DNA of 64,000 nt, from the NCBI RefSeq assembly GCF_036785885.1, contig NC_092326.1:43271572-43335571 (forward strand). The letters run 5' to 3'. Each line of letters begins with the position of its first letter. The stretch's first letter is position 1. The translations under genes and the position numbers were made by a program. The notes under the pieces were generated by a model. That model was given only the letters and a program-made list of their open reading frames with translations, searched no databases and was not told where the DNA came from. Positions 49,982 to 63,166 of this stretch are shown piece after piece. The DNA comes from Coffea arabica. Lineage: Eukaryota > Streptophyta > Magnoliopsida > Gentianales > Rubiaceae.

Positions 49982-52704
49982 TGTGACAGCCCCACCTTTC
50001 CCTAAGGCGAACCAAAGAGGTTAGCGGACTGCCTGCCCAGCTCTCGCCAGGACTAACGGTGCAGTATAGAGCGATCTTTCACGTTCCGGAACTTATAACG
50101 AGCGCAAATAAGGCAAAAGGGCAAAATAACCCAAAATAAAAGAAAATGAAATCCGGAGTCGGCCATGAATAGTAACCGACTCGTCCGAACCCAACCAAAC
50201 ATCGAATTACATATACCACATAACATTTAGCCTTTACAAACCAAAAATGACATTTAAAAGTGATACAAAAGTCACTACATATATGGTTTGCCAAAACAAA
50301 AGTGAAAACGGCCCTAATGATACATTTAGGGTCCCATTTTATATACAATACAAAAGAGTCATTCATCTAGTTCATTCGGCAACCATTTATCAAAATTCAT
50401 TCCAAAAGAGTCATATTCCTGTAAGGAAAACAAAAGGAACGGGGTGAGCTAATTGCCCAGTGAGAATACAACTCAAGCAACCAAGTTCATGGATACATCA
50501 AGTTTAACAGTCCAATTTACCAAAATAAATAAAGCCACACATTAATAATGAGGATAAAAGGATACGGGTGGCTCTCAAGAGCCCTTTTCCTCGTTTGAAT
50601 TCTTGATCAGGTCTCATTGACTCTCCGTCAATGTCTGAAAGGTAACCAACCGTAGACTCCTCTTAACTTCCATTCCCTTCCTCCTAACATTCCTCAACCG
50701 GGCCCGAAATCCAAACACTTGCATTGTGGTATTACTCGAGTAAACCGGAATCAAGAGTCTCTCATACTACAAGATTCCCTATGATGTTGCCCCAAGGCAC
50801 ATTAATTGGCACGACCAAGCCCTCGCCGGCTCGATTCAATCAATAACCAATGGGGTTGAGCTCATGGATAATATTTGAAGTCATGTATTTCATTTCATAT
50901 AACATTTCATATAACTTTCCAATAACATGCGAAACAATAAGTGAAAGTGATAAAGTACACTCTCACTTGGATCAATCAACATTCAACATCTCAAGTACAA
51001 AGATCAAAGCCATGTAATAGCACATAAGTGAGTAGTACACTCACCAAGCTAGCACAATGTGGTTTCAAACACTTTAGTCAAAAGAACGTTGTGCACCACC
51101 GTCACGCCCTAAAAACATGCAAACAAATACAATGAGACTCGATAACGAGTCATAAACCAAGGCCAAACATGACCCCAATAAGGTTCCATAAACATTTACA
51201 AACAATAGAGGAAACCAGAAATTTCGGAAATGTAACTAGCATTGGCCCGGAAAAATACAGTTTTGACGTCATTTTGCGGTAATGGTACAACTCTCACTAC
51301 AATTATCGGATGGGGGTGTAAGACCCACCATTTCGAAGCCAAGAAACAGAGCTACAACAATGTAGAAGGTCACTCAATCCAGTTCCTAACACAACTAGGT
51401 CAAATATGCAAAATACTATACCAGAATTCCCAAAAAAAGGTTTTCAAATCACACAAAACTGTAATTACTATAACTCAGTCCATACAAGTCCAAATGCCGA
51501 AATTCCAAAGGCATAAGTTAGCTAAGACATCCATCTACATTTCATTAGAAGACACCAACTCCAAAATCCAAACCAATTCCAGTCAAAATGGCCAATTACT
51601 ATCGCAGTTTTCGCATTCTGATCAAAGCAGAACAGCTACAGTAATTTCGTCATATCTCACTCTACACTAATCCAAATGACCTGAAATTTTGTAGGCACCT
51701 TTAAAATGTCATTCCCTACAACTTTCATGTTTTGAGCTAAGGCCAGTTCGGCCTCTATCTAGTACCTAAAAATTCGGACAGAATGTACCCTTAAGAACCC
51801 TAGATTTTCCAATTTTCTTCCAAAACAGAAATTGGTTGCAATTAATCACTTTTCCCACCTCCTTAAGTCATTATAGATCATTTCCATACATCATAGAGAG
51901 CCACACCATCATGCTTGAATTAAAACAGAAAATTCCCCAAAAATAATAAAAAGTCATCAATTCAACCACAAATCAAGAATTAATCCATAAACTTGCATCT
52001 TCTACTTCCACTAAGCTTGATTTGAGCATCAATTAAAGAAGGAGGGTGGTTCTTCACAACTTACCTTTAAAACAAGAGAGAAAGAGCTATGGGTCACCTT
52101 AACCTTCCAAATAACTTCACACAACAACTCACCACCACTACTTGAAGGTGTTTTATGGAGAAAAATCAAGGTTGGATGGTTGGTTTTGATGATTGAAGCA
52201 AGATTGAAGCCAAAACTTGAAGAGGTTTTCTTTCTTCCTTTGAGAGAGAGGGCCGGCACTTGAGAGGAGAAAATGGTGCAATTTTTGGTTAATTTTGTGA
52301 TTTATTTGGTCAATGGTAAGACATGGAATAGTAGTCTTAAAGGTAACCCAATCAAATGGTGACACTTGTCACCCAATTTAATGCAAGTCTATCACTTTGT
52401 TCCCTCTCACATCAATCCAAATAGCTTCCTCTAATTATCTCTTAACACCCGATAAAATAATTCCAGTATCCAAAACTTAATCTAGTTGGCCGAATTTTTC
52501 CGAACTTTTCGCACTAGTGGGTCCCACGTCCACTATTTACTCTTAATTTTCTAAAAACTCTCCAATACTAGAAAAATCATCTTAAAACTATAATTACGCA
52601 TAAAATCTACCAGAAAATATTTCTAAACCCGAAAATGCAAAAATATATGCAATTAAGGGGTAATAAACCCTAGGAAAATAATTAGGGTTTTACGGGTTCT
52701 CACA
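49982..52704 (-). mobile_element. Solo LTR C, 2,723 bp, inserted in D
   Basis: Starts TGTGACAGCCCC and ends GGGTTCTCACA, flanked on both sides by the 5-bp duplication ACCCA (49,977-49,981 and 52,705-52,709). No primer-binding site or polypurine tract adjoins it, so it is a solo LTR left by LTR-LTR recombination. It is diverged from A and B but shares blocks with them, such as the stretch around 51,250-51,680 versus 43,120-43,520. Short ORFs inside (50,079-50,366; 51,242-51,670) are not genes. Confidence 0.92.
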
Positions 52705-53210
52705 ACCCATATCCTTGAATTGAACTGTGATTAAACTGTTATTCTACTGTACGGTGTGTATTTGGTTATTTTATGACCTTATGTGGCTATGTGTTTATTT
52801 GCTTTATTTGGAACCTTACTGGGCTTTAACTTACCCCATTCCCTTTGTTTTTCTTAACAGATCGGGAAGGGACTTAATCAAGAGCTTTCTTAGCTTTATT
52901 TTGCTTGTACTTGTGTTTTGAGGTTGTAACTTTTGTTTAAGCAGACTAGTAAGCTTGTATCCGTAAGTTTGACTTATGCTATGTAAATTTGAGTATGGAG
53001 TGGTAGTAGACAATTAGTTATCTAAATACTAAGCCTGAAAATTGGATTAGTGATTATGTTTCAATCAGGGCTTCGTTCCCTTGCTTGGAAGATATCTCGT
53101 CCATTTCATTTGTGTTATTAGTACTTTGAACGACTGAGTTCCGGCGAGAGTTGGACAGGCAGTCCGCTGATACCTTAGGGTTTGCCCTAGGGAGAGGTGG
53201 GGCTGTCACA
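52705..53210 (+). mobile_element. LTR remnant D, right piece with LTR 3' terminus
   Basis: Continues D from 49,981. TATCCTTGAATTG and TTACCCCATTCCCTTTGTTTT match the B LTR at about 56,228-56,360. It ends GGTGGGGCTGTCACA, the family LTR end. The next bases (ATACATCAACC) are not a primer-binding site, so D is a 3' LTR or a truncated solo LTR. Confidence 0.8.
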
Positions 53211-53350
53211 ATACATCAACCTTAACACGGCAATATCAAAAGCAAAACAAGAAAAGTGACGTGTCACCCCAACTACCCTACACTATGTCCTCGCTACCAT
53301 GCACAACCCTTGAACCCCAGATCTCTAGCTTAATTCGCCACCGGCCCAAC
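53211..53350. other. 140-bp unassigned linker between LTR D and array B
   Basis: Sequence from ATACATCAACC to CCGGCCCAAC matches none of the LTRs or internal domains in this window that I could compare. It may be genomic DNA that pre-dates both insertions, or interior sequence of another element. Confidence 0.4.
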
Positions 53351-56300
53351 TGTGAGGCCCCAGTTCGTTCTACGTTGATATATTCATTAATTGGGCAGTA
53401 ACGTTTGGTTTTGGGAGTATTTCGAAAACCCTAAGTAGGGATTAAGATTTAAACCCTCAGTTCTGGTTAAGATTGAAAACCCGTTTTCCTACATTTTCTT
53501 TATTAGAAAATTCCCCAGATAATTTTTATTGAGTAACTAGAGTTCTTAGATGATTTTTCTAGTATTAGTTAGTTTTTGAGAAATTAAGAACGTATATCGG
53601 ACGTGGGACCCACTAGTGCGAAAAGTTCGGAAAAATTCGGCCGATTAGGTTAAGTTTCGGATACTGGGTTTAATTTACCGGGTGTTAAGAGATAAGTAGA
53701 GGTTGCAATTTGGATTGATATGAGAGAGAAAATTTAGGTAGATATTTAATAAAAGGTGACAAGTGTCACCATAAGATTTAATCTTACCATAAGACCACTA
53801 TTCACCTTTTTCTATTTTGACCAAATAAATCACCAAAAATAACCAAAAATTCCTCATTCTTTTCTCCCTCTTGGCCGACTCTCTCTCCAAGCAAAAGAAG
53901 AAAAACCTCTCTCAATTCCTTGCTCTAATCTTGCCCAAATCAACAACTTAACCGTTTAATCTTGAACTTACTCCATAAAACCTCTCCTATTAGTGTTAGT
54001 AAGTTGTTTAGTGAAGTTTTTTGGAAGAGCTAAGGTGACCAACATCTTCCTCTCTCTTGTTTCTTGGTAAGTGAGGCTTGAACCACCCTACTACACCTAA
54101 TGATGCTTATGTTATGCTTATTGGTGATTCAAGTGCTGAAATTTCTGGTTTTTATCTTGGTTTGGAGTGATTTGGTGAAGTTTTCTATTTTATGATGATT
54201 TTTCTGGTTTAATTGGATTATGATGGTGTGGTTGTTTATGATGATTGGAAATGGTATATAATGATTCTAGAGGGTGGAAAAAGTGGAAGATTTCAAGTAA
54301 TTTCTGTTTTGGAAGAAATCTGGAAAAATTAGGGTTCTTGGTTCTTCATTCTGTCCGAAAATTTTGGTCATAGATAGAGGCCGAATTGGCCTTGGATTAA
54401 AACATGAAAGTTGTAGGTAATGACATTTTATAGGTTCCTGTAAAATTTCAGGTCAATCGGAGTAGCGTAGAGTGAGAAAAGTCGAATTTACCCTTACTGT
54501 TCTGGTTTTGGCCGAATGTAAGAACTGCGATTGTAATTGGTTGTTTTGGTTGGGATTGCTTCTGAATTGGTTGTTATGGTCTTCTGATGAAATGTAGCCT
54601 TAAATCTTAGCTTTCATATGGCTTTGGAATCTCGGAATTTGGACTTAGGTAGCCTGTTTTATGATGTTTGTGCTAGAATACATTTTGTGAGTCTGTTTTT
54701 GCGATGCTGGTGTAGTATCTTGCATTTTTGACCTAGTTACACTCGAAACTGGATTGAGTGGCCTTCTTCAACATTGTAGCCTCTTAGGTCCTGAATCTAC
54801 TTGTAAAATTTCAGGTCAAACGGATTAGTGTATCCTGAGTTATGGACAAAACCATCAGGCCTGTTTTAGACGTTCGTTTGTGTACGTTTTGAATTTCAGT
54901 TTCTGACCGTGGGTTTTTCCGTATTGATCCCATTCGATCTGGGTGTCGACTCCTTCATAAGAAATTTAGATCTTGGTCTCAGCTTCGAAACGGTATAAAG
55001 TACGTTGGAATCCGAGTTCCGTAGCTTCTGTTATGACCCAAACAATATAGATCGTCAGAACTGCTTTGTATCTGGACAGTTCTGACGGGTATTTTGGCAC
55101 TCGATTTTCGTTCTATTCTGAGTGGATTCAGATCTTGGCCAAAACATCAAAGTTTTAACCTTATGTTTCAGCTTTCTAACGCCTCTGGAATTTCTTGATT
55201 TCGATTTCTGAGCCGTGAGTTACGGCCTTGCAAACAGGGCCTGTTTGGTAAACCGCAATGAAACAGCTGGCACTGTTTCGTGCATTTTTGACCTATACCT
55301 ATTGAGATATGGGTTGAGATACCTAAATTAAAGTTGTAGCTCTTCCTTTTAGCTTCGAAACGGTGTCTCACCCACCTTGATCCGACACTCCTAGCCTAAC
55401 TTTTGACCAAAACGGTTTGAGATGGCAGATCTGGCCGTCCCGTTTGCCGTTTCCGCACTGGCGCGTGCCAATTTTGCCGTTTTGCCTGTTTTAAGTACGT
55501 TAGTGGCCGTTTGTGATATATTATGACACAATCTTCTATTTCAGATAGTGGTGAGCTAGGCGGAGCCGGTGGGGCCCACTACTAGCGAACACGCGCGAAG
55601 CGATTTTGCTTTAGTACTACTTTTGTATTTTGGGTAAGTATTCAGGCCGGTTTGGTGTGTTTTCTTTGCTATGTGTTTGAGATATGTGAAAAGGGCACTT
55701 AGGCGAGGGTGTACTTTATCGCACTCGACCTAAACCCTAATTTGAATGTATAATTGTACTTGGCATATGTATATGAACCTTTTGGAACCAAAACCCTTGA
55801 GCTTGTGGCTCGGGGCGACTTTCGAATAAAGTTTGTGAAGTTTGCAAACTTTGTGATTTTGAATAATTTTGTGAAGTTTGTGAGTTTGGGGCGAACTCTT
55901 GACCTGGTTGGACTATTCGAGCCGGTTAGGGCTTGGTCGAAGGCAGTCCAACTTAGTCTGAGGTCACCAAGTTTGTAGGTTCATTTTATGAACCAATTTT
56001 GTGAATCCGGTTCACCGAGAAGGTGACCAAGTTTGTGACCCGAGCTTGTGACTCAAGCTCAAGTTTGTGATTTCGTTCGCCCGGGCAAGTTTGTGAGGTG
56101 ACTGGCCAGTGAGGGTGATAAGGTGTCGGTGGGTGTACAAGTGAAGTTCTACGGACTATTATTTGCGGTCGACGGAGTGTCGGCAGGAGATCATGCGTGG
56201 CACATGAATTGGCTTTGGAGCCACCCGTATCCTTATTATATGATGTTGTTCTTTTCTGCTTTTACTTTACTCTTATTGTGTAATTGTTGCTACATGAATT

Positions 56301-56677
56301 TACGCTTTCGCCCCTGTTTACTTACTAAGCATATAGCTTACCCCATTCCTTTTGTTTTCCTTAGCAGGGGCCGACGCGGGGACTTTTGGCTCGTATACTA
56401 GTATAGTTAGATTGGCTTGTAATAGTTGAACAGTTAGGATGTTTATTTTTGTTTTGGTGGTCTGACTCGATACTTTTGGAGAATGTAATTATAACTCTTT
56501 TGGGGTTGTATATAGTACTCTTTTGAATTTTCTGGCTTTGATTGTTTTAAGTTTTAAGTTTTGTATATATTGTATTTAGTGCTCTTTCGAACTTTAAGTT
56601 TTGAGTCCTGGCGCGAGCTAGGCAGGCGGCCCGCCAATACCCTTGGGTTCGCCCTTGGGAGAAGTGGGGTCGTCACA
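53351..56677 (+). mobile_element. Array B, LTR1, 3,327 bp
   Basis: Runs from TGTGAGGCCCCAG to GGGGTCGTCACA. It is homologous to array A LTRs in the opposite orientation. A stretch at about 55,826-56,098 is rich in AAGTTTGTGA-like decamers. It holds no gag or pol. It differs from LTR2 by scattered substitutions, for example GGGCAGTAACG versus GGGCGGTAACG near the start. Confidence 0.92.
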
Positions 56678-57462
56678 GTTGGTATCAGAGCTTAGGCTTC
56701 AGATCTCTGTAGTGTATCCTAGGCTGAAAGTTTAGGATGCCGGAATGTGGGATTTGATTTTATTTGAAAGTTAAGCAATTGAGGGATAAAACCTATAGCT
56801 GCTTCGCGTGGTCTCTGCGCGGGGTGAGCCTGGATGAAGTGGTGAATAAGTATGAAGGACTAGATGCTCGGTCAAGCATAAGTTATGGATCATAAATGTT
56901 ATAGGCCTTCAATCTTTCTCATGGTATCTGAGGACCATAGGTAGGTTCGTCAGGTAGGAATTTCGATTGTAGATAGTTTACTCTTGGGACTGCAGCTTGA
57001 GATGTGAATTATCTTATTTCGGATTCTTGTGCCTGAGTACTCCAGAGTTGAGGCACTGCTAAGTACTTGAGATTTGCATTTTGGGGAACATGAACAAGCT
57101 TTGTCTGGCTAGAGTGAGTACAAGAGATCAACGGGCACTTTGGGAAGTGGAGTAAGAAACCGGACGAGGGTGGTTTTCACTGAGTGTGGGACGACAAGTC
57201 GCGTTTCTTTCATTTGCCCTTGTATTGTCCCTACATGTCATTTACTTGTGGTATGTTAATACCTGCATCTATAGTACTTGCTGCACTTGACTTTGTCTAA
57301 CTTGAAATGTCTCTTGGTGTATATGGTGCATTATATTGCGTACATTTTGGCGTGACTTGTATATATATGTACACCTTTTGATCTTTTGATTATTTCGAGT
57401 TTTTCAACCCTTAGCTTGTTGATTGCAATTTCGAGGACGAAATTGTCCTAAGTGGGGGAGAT
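56678..57462 (+). mobile_element. Array B, internal domain 1, 785 bp, non-coding
   Basis: Begins with the primer-binding site TGGTATCAGAGC (56,680-56,691) and ends with the polypurine tract AAGTGGGGGAGAT (57,450-57,462). The stretch before the tract, TTTCGAGGACGAAATT, again resembles the end of a Ty3/gypsy integrase frame. No ORF of note is present. The element depends on proteins supplied elsewhere. Confidence 0.9.
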
Positions 57463-60400
57463 TGTGAGGCCCCAGTTCGTTCTACGTTGATATATTCATT
57501 AATTGGGCGGTAACGTTTGGTTTTGGGAGTATTTCGAAAACCCTAAGTAGGGATTAAGATTTAAACCCTCAGTTCCGGTTAAGATTGAAAACCCGTTTTC
57601 CTACATTTTCTTTATTAGAAAATTCCCCAGATAATTTTTATTGAGTAATTAGAGTTCTTAGATGATTTTTCTAGTATTAGTTAGTTTTTGAGAAATTAAG
57701 AACGTATATCGGACGTGGGACCCACTAGTGCGAAAAGTTCGGAAAAATTCGGCCGATTAGGTTAAGTTTCGGATACTGGGTTTAATTTACCGGGTGCTAA
57801 GAGATAAGTAGAGGTTGCAATTTGGATTGATATGAGAGAGAAAAGTTAGGTAGATATTTAATAAAAGGTGACAAGTGTCACCATAAGATTTAATCTTACC
57901 ATAAGACCACTATTCACCTTTTTCTATTTTGACCAAATAAATCACCAAAAATAACCAAAAATTCCTCATTCTTTTCTCCCTCTTGGCCGACTCTCTCTCC
58001 AAGCAAAAGAAGAAAAACCTCTCTCAATTCCTTGCTCTAATCTTGCCCAAATCAACAACTTAACCGTTTAATCTTGAACTTACTCCATAAAACCTCTCCT
58101 ATTAGTGTTAGTAAGTTGTTTAGTGAAGCTTTTTGGAAGAGCTAAGGTGACCAACATCTTCCTCTCTCTTGTTTCTTGGTAAGTGAGGCTTGAACCACCC
58201 TACTACACCTAATGATGCTTATGTTATGCTTATTGGTGATTCAAGTGCTGAAATTTCTGGTTTTTATCTTGGTTTGGAGTGATTTGGTGAAGTTTTCTAT
58301 TTTATGATGATTTTTCTGGTTTAATTGGATTATGATGGTGTGGTTGTTTATGATGATTGGAAATGGTATATAATGATTCTAGAGGGTGGAAAAAGTGGAA
58401 GATTTCAAGTAATTTCTGTTTTGGAAGAAATCTGGAAAAATTAGGGTTCTTGGTTCTTCATTCTGTCCGAAAATTTTGGTCATAGATAGAGGCCGAATTG
58501 GCCTTGGCTTAAAACATGAAAGTTGTAGGTAATGACATTTTATAGGTGCCTGTAAAATTTCAGGTCAATCGGAGTAGCGTAGAGTGAGAAAAGTCGAATT
58601 TACCCTTACTGTTCTGGTTTTGGCCGAATGTAAGAACTGCGATTGTAATTGGTTGTTTTGGTTGGGATTGCTTCTGAATTGGTTGTTATGGTCTTCTGAT
58701 GAAATGTAGCCTTAAATCTTAGCTTTCATATGGCTTTGGAATCTCGGAATTTGGACTTAGGTAGCCTGTTTTATGATGTTTGTGCTAGAATACATTTTGT
58801 GAGTCTGTTTTTGCGATGCTGGTGTAGTATCTTGCATTTTTGACCTAGTTACACTCGAAAATGGATTGAGTGGCCTTCTTCAACATTGTAGCCTCTTAGG
58901 TCCTGAATCTACTTGTAAAATTTCAGGTCAAACGGATTAGTGTATCCTGAGTTATGGACAAAACCATCAGGCCTGTTTTAGACGTTCGTTTGTGTACGTT
59001 TTGAATTTCAGTTTCTGACCGTGGGTTTTTCCGTATTGATCCCATTCGATCTGGGTGTCGACTCCTTCATAAGAAATTTAGATCTTGGTCTCAGCTTCGA
59101 AACGGTATAAAGTACGTTGGAATCCGAGTTCCGTAGCTTCTGTTATGACCCAAACAATATAGATCGTCAGAACTGCTTTGTATCTGGGCAGTTCTGACGA
59201 GTATTTTGGCACTCGATTTTCGTTCTATTCTGAGTGGATTCAGATCTTGGCCAAAACATCAAAGTTTTAACCTTATGTTTCAGCTTTCTAACGCCTCTGG
59301 AATTTCTTGATTTCGATTTCTGAGCCGTGAGTTACGGCCTTGGAAACAGGGCCTGTTTGGTAAACCGCAATGAAACAGCTGGCACTGTTTCGTGCATTTT
59401 TGACCTATATCTATTGAGATCTGGGTTGAGATACCTAAATTAAAGTTGTATCTCTTCCTTTTAGCTTCGAAACGGTGTCTCACCCACCTTGATCCGACAC
59501 TCCTAGCCTAACTTTTGACCAAAACGGTTTGAGATGGCAGATCTGGCCGTCCCGTTTGCCGTTTCCGCACTGGCGCGTGCCAATTTTTCCGTTTTGCTTG
59601 TTTTAAGTACGTTAGTGGCCGTTTGTGATATATTATGACACAATCTTCTATTTCAGACAGTGGTGAGCTAGGCGGAGCCGGTGGGGCCCACTACTAGCGA
59701 ACACGCGCGAAGCGATTTTGCTTTAGTACTACTTTTGTATTTTGGGTAAGTATTCAGGCCGGTTTGGTGTGTTTTCTTTGCTATGTGTTTGAGATATGTG
59801 AAAAGGGCACTTAGGCGAGGGTGTACTTTATCGCACTCGACCTAAACCCTAATTTGAATGTATAATTGTACTTGGCATATGTATATGAACCTTTTGGAAC
59901 CAAAACCCTTGAGCTTGTGGCTCGGGACGACTTTCGAATAAAGTTTGTGAAGTTTGCAAAGTTTGTGATTTTGAATAATTTTGTGAAGTTTGTGAGTTTG
60001 GGGCGAACTCTTGACCTGGTTGGACTATTCGAGCCGGTTAGGGCTTGGTCGAAGGCAGTCCAACTTAGTCTGAGGTCACCAAGTTTGTAGGTTCATTTTA
60101 TGAACCAATTTTGTGAATCCGGTTCACCGAGAAGGTGACCAAGTTTGTGACCCGAGCTTGTGACTCAAGCTCAAGTTTGTGATTTCGTTCGCCCGGGCAA
60201 GTTTGTGAGGTGACTGGCCAGTGAGGGTGATAAGGTGTCGGTGGGTGTACAAGTGAAGTTCTACGGACTATTATTTGCGGTCGACGGAGTGTCGGCAGGA
60301 GATCATGCATGGCACATGAATTGGCTTTGGAGCCACCCGTATCCTTATTATATGATGTTGTTCTTTTCTGCTTTTACTTTACTCTTATTGTGTAATTGTT

Positions 60401-60789
60401 GCTACATGAATTTACGCTTTCGCCCCTGTTTACTTACTAAGCATATAGCTTACCCCATTCCTTTTGTTTTCCTTAGCAGGGGCCGACGCGGGGACTTTTG
60501 GCTCGTATACTAGTATAGTTAGATTGGCTTGTAATAGTTGAACAGTTAGGATGTTTATTTTTGTTTTGGTGGTCTGACTCGATACTTTTGGAGAATGTAA
60601 TTATAACTCTTTTGGGGTTGTATATAGTACTCTTTTGAATTTTCTGGCTTTGATTGTTTTAAGTTTTAAGTTTTGTATATATTGTATTTAGTGCTCTTTC
60701 GAACTTTAAGTTTTGAGTCCTGGCGCGAGCTAGGCAGGCGGCCCGCCAATACCCTTGGGTTCGCCCTTGGGAGAAGTGGGGTCGTCACA
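57463..60789 (+). mobile_element. Array B, LTR2, 3,327 bp
   Basis: Exactly 4,112 bp downstream of LTR1 and equal in length. It shares bases with LTR3 against LTR1, such as GGGTGCTAAGAG rather than GGGTGTTAAGAG and GAAAATGGATTG rather than GAAACTGGATTG. Confidence 0.92.
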
Positions 60790-61574
60790 GTTGGTATCAG
60801 AGCTTAGGCTTCAGATCTCTGTAGTGTATCCTAGGCTGAAAGTTTAGGATGCCGGAATGTGGGATTTGATTTTATTTGAAAGTTAAGCAATTGAGGGATA
60901 AAACCTATAGCTGCTTCGCGTGGTCTCTGCGCGGGGTGAGCCTGGATGAAGTGGTGAATAAGTATGAAGGACTAGATGCTCGGTCAAGCATAAGTTATGG
61001 ATCATAAATGTTATAGGCCTTCAATCTTTCTCATGGTATCTGAGGACCATAGGTAGGTTCGTCAGGTAGGAATTTCGATTGTAGATAGTTTACTCTTGGG
61101 ACTGCAGCTTGAGATGTGAATTATCTTATTTCGGATTCTTGTGCCTGAGTACTCCAGAGTTGAGGCACTGCTAAGTACTTGAGATTTGCATTTTGGGGAA
61201 CATGAACAAGCTTTGTCTGGCTAGAGTGAGTACAAGAGATCAACGGGCACTTTGGGAAGTGGAGTAAGAAACCGGACGAGGGTGGTTTTCACTGAGTGTG
61301 GGACGACAAGTCGCGTTTCTTTCATTTGCCCTTGTATTGTCCCTACATGTCATTTACTTGTGGTATGTTAATACCTGCATCTATAGTACTTGCTGCACTT
61401 GACTTTGTCTAACTTGAAATGTCTCTTGGTGTATATGGTGCATTATATTGCGTACATTTTGGCGTGACTTGTATATATATGTACACCTTTTGATCTTTTG
61501 ATTATTTCGAGTTTTTCAACCCTTAGCTTGTTGATTGCAATTTCGAGGACGAAATTGTCCTAAGTGGGGGAGAT
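60790..61574 (+). mobile_element. Array B, internal domain 2, 785 bp, non-coding
   Basis: Primer-binding site at 60,792-60,803 and polypurine tract at 61,562-61,574. I saw no difference from internal domain 1 in the stretches compared. Confidence 0.9.
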
Positions 61575-63166
61575 TGTGAGGCCCCAGTTCGTTCTACGTT
61601 GATATATTCATTAATTGGGCGGTAACGTTTGGTTTTGGGAGTATTTCGAAAACCCTAAGTAGGGATTAAGATTTAAACCCTCAGTTCCGGTTAAGATTGA
61701 AAACCCGTTTTCCTACATTTTCTTTATTAGAAAATTCCCCAGATAATTTTTATTGAGTAATTAGAGTTCTTAGATGATTTTTCTAGTATTAGTTAGTTTT
61801 TGAGAAATTAAGAACGTATATCGGACGTGGGACCCACTAGTGCGAAAAGTTCGGAAAAATTCGGCCGATTAGGTTAAGTTTCGGATACTGGGTTTAATTT
61901 ACCGGGTGCTAAGAGATAAGTAGAGGTTGCAATTTGGATTGATATGAGAGAGAAAAGTTAGGTAGATATTTAATAAAAGGTGACAAGTGTCACCATAAGA
62001 TTTAATCTTACCATAAGACCACTATTCACCTTTTTCTATTTTGACCAAATAAATCACCAAAAATAACCAAAAATTCCTCATTCTTTTCTCCCTCTTGGCC
62101 GACTCTCTCTCCAAGCAAAAGAAGAAAAACCTCTCTCAATTCCTTGCTCTAATCTTGCCCAAATCAACAACTTAACCGTTTAATCTTGAACTTACTCCAT
62201 AAAACCTCTCCTATTAGTGTTAGTAAGTTGTTTAGTGAAGCTTTTTGGAAGAGCTAAGGTGACCAACATCTTCCTCTCTCTTGTTTCTTGGTAAGTGAGG
62301 CTTGAACCACCCTACTACACCTAATGATGCTTATGTTATGCTTATTGGTGATTCAAGTGCTGAAATTTCTGGTTTTTATCTTGGTTTGGAGTGATTTGGT
62401 GAAGTTTTCTATTTTATGATGATTTTTCTGGTTTAATTGGATTATGATGGTGTGGTTGTTTATGATGATTGGAAATGGTATATAATGATTCTAGAGGGTG
62501 GAAAAAGTGGAAGATTTCAAGTAATTTCTGTTTTGGAAGAAATCTGGAAAAATTAGGGTTCTTGGTTCTTCATTCTGTCCGAAAATTTTGGTCATAGATA
62601 GAGGCCGAATTGGCCTTGGCTTAAAACATGAAAGTTGTAGGTAATGACATTTTATAGGTGCCTGTAAAATTTCAGGTCAATCGGAGTAGCGTAGAGTGAG
62701 AAAAGTCGAATTTACCCTTACTGTTCTGGTTTTGGCCGAATGTAAGAACTGCGATTGTAATTGGTTGTTTTGGTTGGGATTGCTTCTGAATTGGTTGTTA
62801 TGGTCTTCTGATGAAATGTAGCCTTAAATCTTAGCTTTCATATGGCTTTGGAATCTCGGAATTTGGACTTAGGTAGCCTGTTTTATGATGTTTGTGCTAG
62901 AATACATTTTGTGAGTCTGTTTTTGCGATGCTGGTGTAGTATCTTGCATTTTTGACCTAGTTACACTCGAAAATGGATTGAGTGGCCTTCTTCAACATTG
63001 TAGCCTCTTAGGTCCTGAATCTACTTGTAAAATTTCAGGTCAAACGGATTAGTGTATCCTGAGTTATGGACAAAACCATCAGGCCTGTTTTAGACGTTCG
63101 TTTGTGTACGTTTTGAATTTCAGTTTCTGACCGTGGGTTTTTCCGTATTGATCCCATTCGATCTGG
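61575..63166 (+). mobile_element. Array B, LTR3, truncated at 1,592 bp
   Basis: Follows LTR2 base for base in the parts compared, up to ATCTGG at 63,161-63,166, equivalent to 59,054 in LTR2. The sequence then changes abruptly to the GC-rich tandem repeat. The 3' half of this LTR is not in the window. Confidence 0.9.

Noticed and set aside
55754..55978. 74-residue ORF repeated at 59,866 and, on the minus strand, at 47,016
   Set aside because: It lies inside the AAGTTTGTGA-rich LTR block. Conservation is at the DNA level and no protein family is recognisable.
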